Shown here: positions 12,718 to 12,820 of the stretch, piece after piece
Layout: every line of letters begins with the position of its first letter
Numbering within the stretch: position 1 is the first letter of the stretch
NCBI GenBank assembly: GCA_003231035.1
Contig: QIHU01000026.1
Coordinates: 1 to 12,820 of the forward strand
Direction: 5' to 3'
From: Acidobacteriota bacterium
Lineage (GTDB): Bacteria; Acidobacteriota; Thermoanaerobaculia; Multivoradales; SZUA-115
DNA: 12,820 bases
The notes under the pieces: generated by a model
Told to the model about the DNA's origin: nothing
Databases searched by the model: none
What the model saw: only the letters and a program-made list of their open reading frames with translations
Made by a program: the position numbers and the translations under genes

Positions 12718-12820
12718 ATGGCCAAGGAGAAGTTTGAGCGGTCTAAGCCGCACGTCAACGTGGGTACGATCGGCCATGTCGATCACGGTAAGACGACGCT
12801 GACCGCCGCGATTACTCGCG
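12718..12820 (+). CDS. tuf: Elongation factor Tu (5' part)
   Basis: The first 34 codons of EF-Tu, the GTPase that brings aminoacyl-tRNA to the ribosome; the gene continues beyond the window. The start MAKEKFERSKPHVNVGTIG and the P-loop GHVDHGKTT are unmistakable. The ATG at 12718 follows AGGAGG with a rather long 12-bp spacing. It stands downstream of four tRNA genes in the tufB-type order. Whether a second tuf copy exists, as in E. coli, cannot be told from here. Confidence 0.97.
   Translation, partial: MAKEKFERSKPHVNVGTIGHVDHGKTTLTAAITR

Overview
This is a GC-rich, tightly packed stretch of bacterial chromosome made almost entirely of housekeeping genes. I see no phage, insertion sequence, integrase, CRISPR array or defence gene. 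Several genes start with GTG or TTG. A modular FHA-GAF-adenylate cyclase protein and a menaquinone-type UbiE methyltransferase sit beside a ribosomal protein/translation factor block. Together these suggest a free-living GC-rich Gram-negative lineage such as Acidobacteriota or a deltaproteobacterial-type group. This placement is only an inference.

Layout. (1) Positions 1-4291, plus strand: carbamate kinase, ornithine carbamoyltransferase, an FHA-GAF-class III nucleotide cyclase, and an ITPA-type inosine/xanthosine triphosphatase whose start overlaps the cyclase end. (2) Positions 4250-6575, minus strand: ubiE, folD and coaE, joined by two ATGA stop/start overlaps. coaE runs convergently into the triphosphatase with a 42-bp 3' overlap. 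(3) Positions 6576-6765: a divergent promoter region for ubiE and rplM, with an inverted repeat lying across both -35 boxes. (4) Positions 6766-10767, plus strand: rplM, rpsI, rpsB, tsf, pyrH, frr. This is ribosomal proteins L13, S9 and S2, elongation factor Ts, UMP kinase and ribosome recycling factor, with hairpins in several spacers. (5) Positions 10768-11035: a hairpin-dense spacer ending in a very strong intrinsic terminator. (6) Positions 11036-11761: an RlmB/TrmH-type rRNA 2'-O-methyltransferase. (7) Positions 11792-12820: tRNA-Thr(TGT), tRNA-Tyr(GTA), tRNA-Gly(TCC), tRNA-Thr(GGT) and the start of tuf. This is the same gene order as thrU-tyrU-glyT-thrT-tufB of Escherichia coli. Promoters lie before the first tRNA and again before the last one.

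Regions 4 to 7 supply the translation machinery (ribosomal proteins, EF-Ts, EF-Tu, recycling factor, rRNA modification, tRNAs). The first block handles carbamoyl phosphate/arginine metabolism together with a cyclic-nucleotide signalling enzyme and nucleotide-pool cleaning. The minus-strand operon makes quinone, one-carbon folate and coenzyme A.

I found no convincing new multi-gene system. The observations most worth checking are the structured spacer after frr, the palindrome in the ubiE/rplM divergent promoter, the two genes that look leaderless, and the triphosphatase with a changed catalytic position that is translationally coupled to a cyclase.
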